A stretch of 6,323 nt of DNA from Cellvibrionales bacterium (GTDB lineage: Bacteria; Pseudomonadota; Gammaproteobacteria; Pseudomonadales; UBA7434). The notes beneath the pieces are model-generated. The model saw nothing but the letters and a program-made list of their open reading frames with translations, had not been told where the DNA came from and ran no database searches. Each line of letters starts with the position of its first letter. Within the stretch, counting starts at the first letter, position 1. Shown here one piece after another: positions 4,511 to 6,323 of this stretch. Made by a program: the position numbers and the translations under genes. The DNA lies in contig DMZE01000265.1 of the NCBI GenBank assembly GCA_003492055.1, forward strand, positions 1 through 6,323, given 5' to 3'.

Positions 4511-6298
4511 TTAAATTTTTCGTCTAAATTTTCGAACCGCACAAAAACCCGCAAGCAGCATCAAACCCAATGGATGCATACTACCCCCGCCGCCACTCGA
4601 ACCATTAGACGTTAATGTTTGATTAGAGTCAGGTTCAGGCGCTTCATCAACAGGATCATCTGTCGGGTTAGGCTCACCAAAAGAGTTTAACGTTACATTA
4701 AGTGTATTATTTGAAGATATAACATCCGTTGTTTCTGCTGTAACGGTACTAACCGAATGCTGCATTATTAGTTCAGTTGCATTTTCATTAACAACACTGG
4801 TAATCGTTAATAAAAAATTACTTAACGGATTATTGACCGTACAGCTATAGGTACTCGCCGTTGAAGTACATACCCCGTTCTGAATGCTGGCACTTACAAA
4901 CTGCCCAGCATCACTATTACTTATTACGCCATTAACATTGACCGAGCTAATAGCAATGTAGCCGTCTTCAGCATTAACGTTATAAACTAAATCAAATGGC
5001 GTGACGCGATCAGGACTAACAGGATTATCGATACTCGCCGTTAAGCCAACATCGATAGGAAAGTTAAAACATAAACCCGATAAATTATCAGCGACAATTT
5101 GATTAATGGCTTCAATTGAACAAGAAGAAAAACCTGTAAAGCTCGACGCCTGAAAACCTAGGCTAGCTGACATTACGTTTTGATTATCGGGACAGCCATT
5201 CGTTTCTGGTGAATCATGATCTGCACCGAAGTTATGGCCTATCTCATGCGCCATCACCAAACTTACCAATGAAGTATCACCCGCATCGGTTAACCCCGTA
5301 TTTAAACCAAAACTCTCACAGACCTGCCCTAAGTAAGCGATACCAATAACATCGCCATCAGAACCAGAAAAATCACGACCTGTAACTAAATGGAAAATAG
5401 ATCTCGATTGCTCTAAGAAATCTAACTGATTAGAGCCACGCAATATGCGTAGTCGGTCGAGTAAATCATTAGGATCATCACTATTGCCAATTAAAGCATT
5501 CTGTGTCGAATTCAGCATGGTTAAACTGATTCGACTAAATTGATAACCCAAACCATTTTGAAAGAATAATTCCATTTCATTTAGTTCACGCAGAGCCCGC
5601 TGCATAGGTGTCTCTGAGCCGGGTAAATTTTGATAACTTAAATCATAAGCAAGCTCAATTTCCGGCAGCAAGCAAACTCCGTTAATTCGATTAGCACATA
5701 TATCGGCGAGACTTGCTGAGGCGGTAGTGAAATTACTGGTAACAACATTACTCGCTGACAACTGACCATCTTGATTCTCGAATGTAGAGAGCGGCAGCGA
5801 TTGTGCATTTTCGTTAGAAAAAATTGGGTTTTTAATAACACCTGACGCGCAAGTTTTTAATTTCTCGTCATCAGCAGATTGGTAAGTATGTAATCCTTCG
5901 GAACCATTCTCGATTGAATCATGGTTGGCATCAATTATATATAACTCGTCCTCAAATAATAAAACACCTTGCCAGTGGCCATTACTGAAAGAGGCTCTCA
6001 CACCGCTATTCGGATATCCTGATAACTGACCTTTATAATGAAGCTGTTCGGTATTAACGACAGGCGTGCTAATTTTTTCAAGTAGTTGAGTATTTTGATG
6101 CAACTCGGCTAATAATGAAAAGCCGTTTACATTAAAAGAGAGGAGTAAGGGATTAGTCTGATTGTTATTCTGCGCATATGACGCTGGAACAACAACACTC
6201 ATTAGCATCATAACAACTGTCGAAACAAAAAGACGAGCGAAAGCAGAGCGAAGACACATAGCGATAATTAACACCTTTAACCTATTGATATAATTCAA
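4511..6298 (-). CDS. Secreted M12B (reprolysin/adamalysin-like) zinc metalloprotease with GlyGly-CTERM tail
   Basis: This 595-residue protein should be an exported zinc endopeptidase of the metzincin class. In order: a Sec-type signal peptide with hydrophobic core about 24-38 and likely cleavage after VPASYA (42); a pro-region (about 44-205) with HYKGQLSGYPNSGVRASFSNGHWQG... resembling M12B propeptides; a catalytic domain (about 208-412) with the zinc site H351-E352-x-x-H355-x-x-G358-x-x-H361-D362 and a Met-turn at M376; a beta-rich, probably immunoglobulin-like domain (about 415-540); an acidic Pro-rich linker (541-560); and a C-terminal GGGGSM, hydrophobic stretch and basic end FRRKI, which is the GlyGly-CTERM pattern. 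Family knowledge: such tails are processed by a rhombosortase, and the proteins leave by type II secretion. The substrate is unknown. The TTG start at 6298 is backed by AAAGGA 6 bases upstream; GTG at 6274 and ATG at 6259 are alternatives. Convergent with tatC. Confidence 0.9.
   Translation of the reverse strand: MNYINRLKVLIIAMCLRSAFARLFVSTVVMMLMSVVVPASYAQNNNQTNPLLLSFNVNGFSLLAELHQNTQLLEKISTPVVNTEQLHYKGQLSGYPNSGVRASFSNGHWQGVLLFEDELYIIDANHDSIENGSEGLHTYQSADDEKLKTCASGVIKNPIFSNENAQSLPLSTFENQDGQLSASNVVTSNFTTASASLADICANRINGVCLLPEIELAYDLSYQNLPGSETPMQRALRELNEMELFFQNGLGYQFSRISLTMLNSTQNALIGNSDDPNDLLDRLRILRGSNQLDFLEQSRSIFHLVTGRDFSGSDGDVIGIAYLGQVCESFGLNTGLTDAGDTSLVSLVMAHEIGHNFGADHDSPETNGCPDNQNVMSASLGFQASSFTGFSSCSIEAINQIVADNLSGLCFNFPIDVGLTASIDNPVSPDRVTPFDLVYNVNAEDGYIAISSVNVNGVISNSDAGQFVSASIQNGVCTSTASTYSCTVNNPLSNFLLTITSVVNENATELIMQHSVSTVTAETTDVISSNNTLNVTLNSFGEPNPTDDPVDEAPEPDSNQTLTSNGSSGGGGSMHPLGLMLLAGFCAVRKFRRKI
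4514..4594 (-). other. GlyGly-CTERM sorting tail of the metalloprotease
   Basis: Residues 569-595 comprise Gly569-Gly572, Ser-Met, a hydrophobic segment (about 576-587, PLGLMLLAGFCA) and a basic terminus with Arg/Lys (RKFRRKI). Gly-rich motif, single membrane segment and positive end at the extreme C-terminus match the GlyGly-CTERM architecture recognised by rhombosortases. No rhombosortase gene is in this window, so processing is an inference. Confidence 0.82.
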
Positions 6299-6304
6299 AC
6301 CAAT

Positions 6305-6310
6305 TCCTTT
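6305..6310 (-). promoter_or_regulatory. Shine-Dalgarno of the metalloprotease TTG start
   Basis: On the minus strand this reads AAAGGA, with 6 bases between AGGA and the TTG at 6298. The strength and spacing favour the TTG over the ATG at 6259, whose nearest purine-rich motif (AAAGGTG) is about 12 bases away. The GTG at 6274 has a weaker AGG 6 bases upstream, so it is not excluded. The promoter itself lies outside the window. Confidence 0.6.
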
Positions 6311-6323
6311 TTAGCCCAATTCC

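Noticed and set aside
4496..4515. AATAA-TTTTA-TTATT stem between tatC and the protease as a bidirectional terminator
   Set aside because: The stem is 5 bp of A-T pairs only and would be unstable; more likely base composition.
6173..6298. Protease as a Tat substrate because it neighbours tatABC
   Set aside because: The leader contains isolated arginines (RSAFAR) but no S/T-RR-x-F-L-K motif. A Sec signal peptide explains it.
1..6323. CRISPR arrays, tRNA or rRNA genes, insertion sequences, attachment sites
   Set aside because: No repeated spacer arrays, tRNA-like cloverleaf, transposase or terminal repeats were seen. Genes fill nearly the whole window, and no gap exceeds 60 bases.

Overview
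This window reads as a piece of gammaproteobacterial chromosome, AT-leaning and without signs of mobile DNA. The plus-strand order is ubiE (last 10 codons) - ubiJ - ubiB - hisI - hisE - tatA - tatB - tatC. As I recall it, the same order occurs in Pseudomonas and related groups, while Escherichia coli has ubiE-ubiJ-ubiB directly followed by tatABC(D). Every plus-strand protein is closest in motif to gammaproteobacterial versions. The minus-strand protease carries a GlyGly-CTERM tail, which is typical of aquatic Gammaproteobacteria with a type II secretion system. I cannot name the genus.

Bases 1-2274 hold ubiquinone genes: the end of the C-methyltransferase UbiE, the SCP2-domain accessory factor UbiJ, and the atypical kinase-like ATPase UbiB. 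ubiJ and ubiB overlap by 4 bases (ATGA), so translation is probably coupled. Bases 2321-3129 hold two separate genes for steps 2 and 3 of histidine synthesis, HisE (phosphoribosyl-ATP pyrophosphatase) and HisI (phosphoribosyl-AMP cyclohydrolase), which are fused in E. coli. Bases 3163-4498 hold the complete twin-arginine translocase, tatA-tatB-tatC, preceded by the only textbook Shine-Dalgarno on the plus strand. All plus-strand genes point the same way with gaps of 59 bases or less. They could form one long transcript, although I see no convincing promoter or terminator inside it.

Bases 4511-6298, minus strand, hold one large convergent gene. It encodes a secreted zinc metalloprotease of the metzincin class (M12B reprolysin/adamalysin-like). 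Its parts are a signal peptide, a pro-region, a catalytic domain with the full HExxHxxGxxHD motif and Met-turn, a beta-rich C-terminal domain, an acidic Pro-rich linker and a GlyGly-CTERM sorting tail. Only 12 bases separate its stop codon from that of tatC.

The Tat and Ubi blocks are often neighbours, probably because membrane respiration and export of cofactor-loaded redox enzymes are linked, but they are separate pathways here. The protease is most simply a Sec and type II secretion substrate, not a Tat substrate, because its signal peptide has no twin arginine. I found no previously undescribed system. The points most worth a second look are the protease architecture (pro-region cysteine, adamalysin-like cysteine spacing, sorting tail), the unusual Ala in the UbiB metal-binding loop, and a few small inverted repeats.
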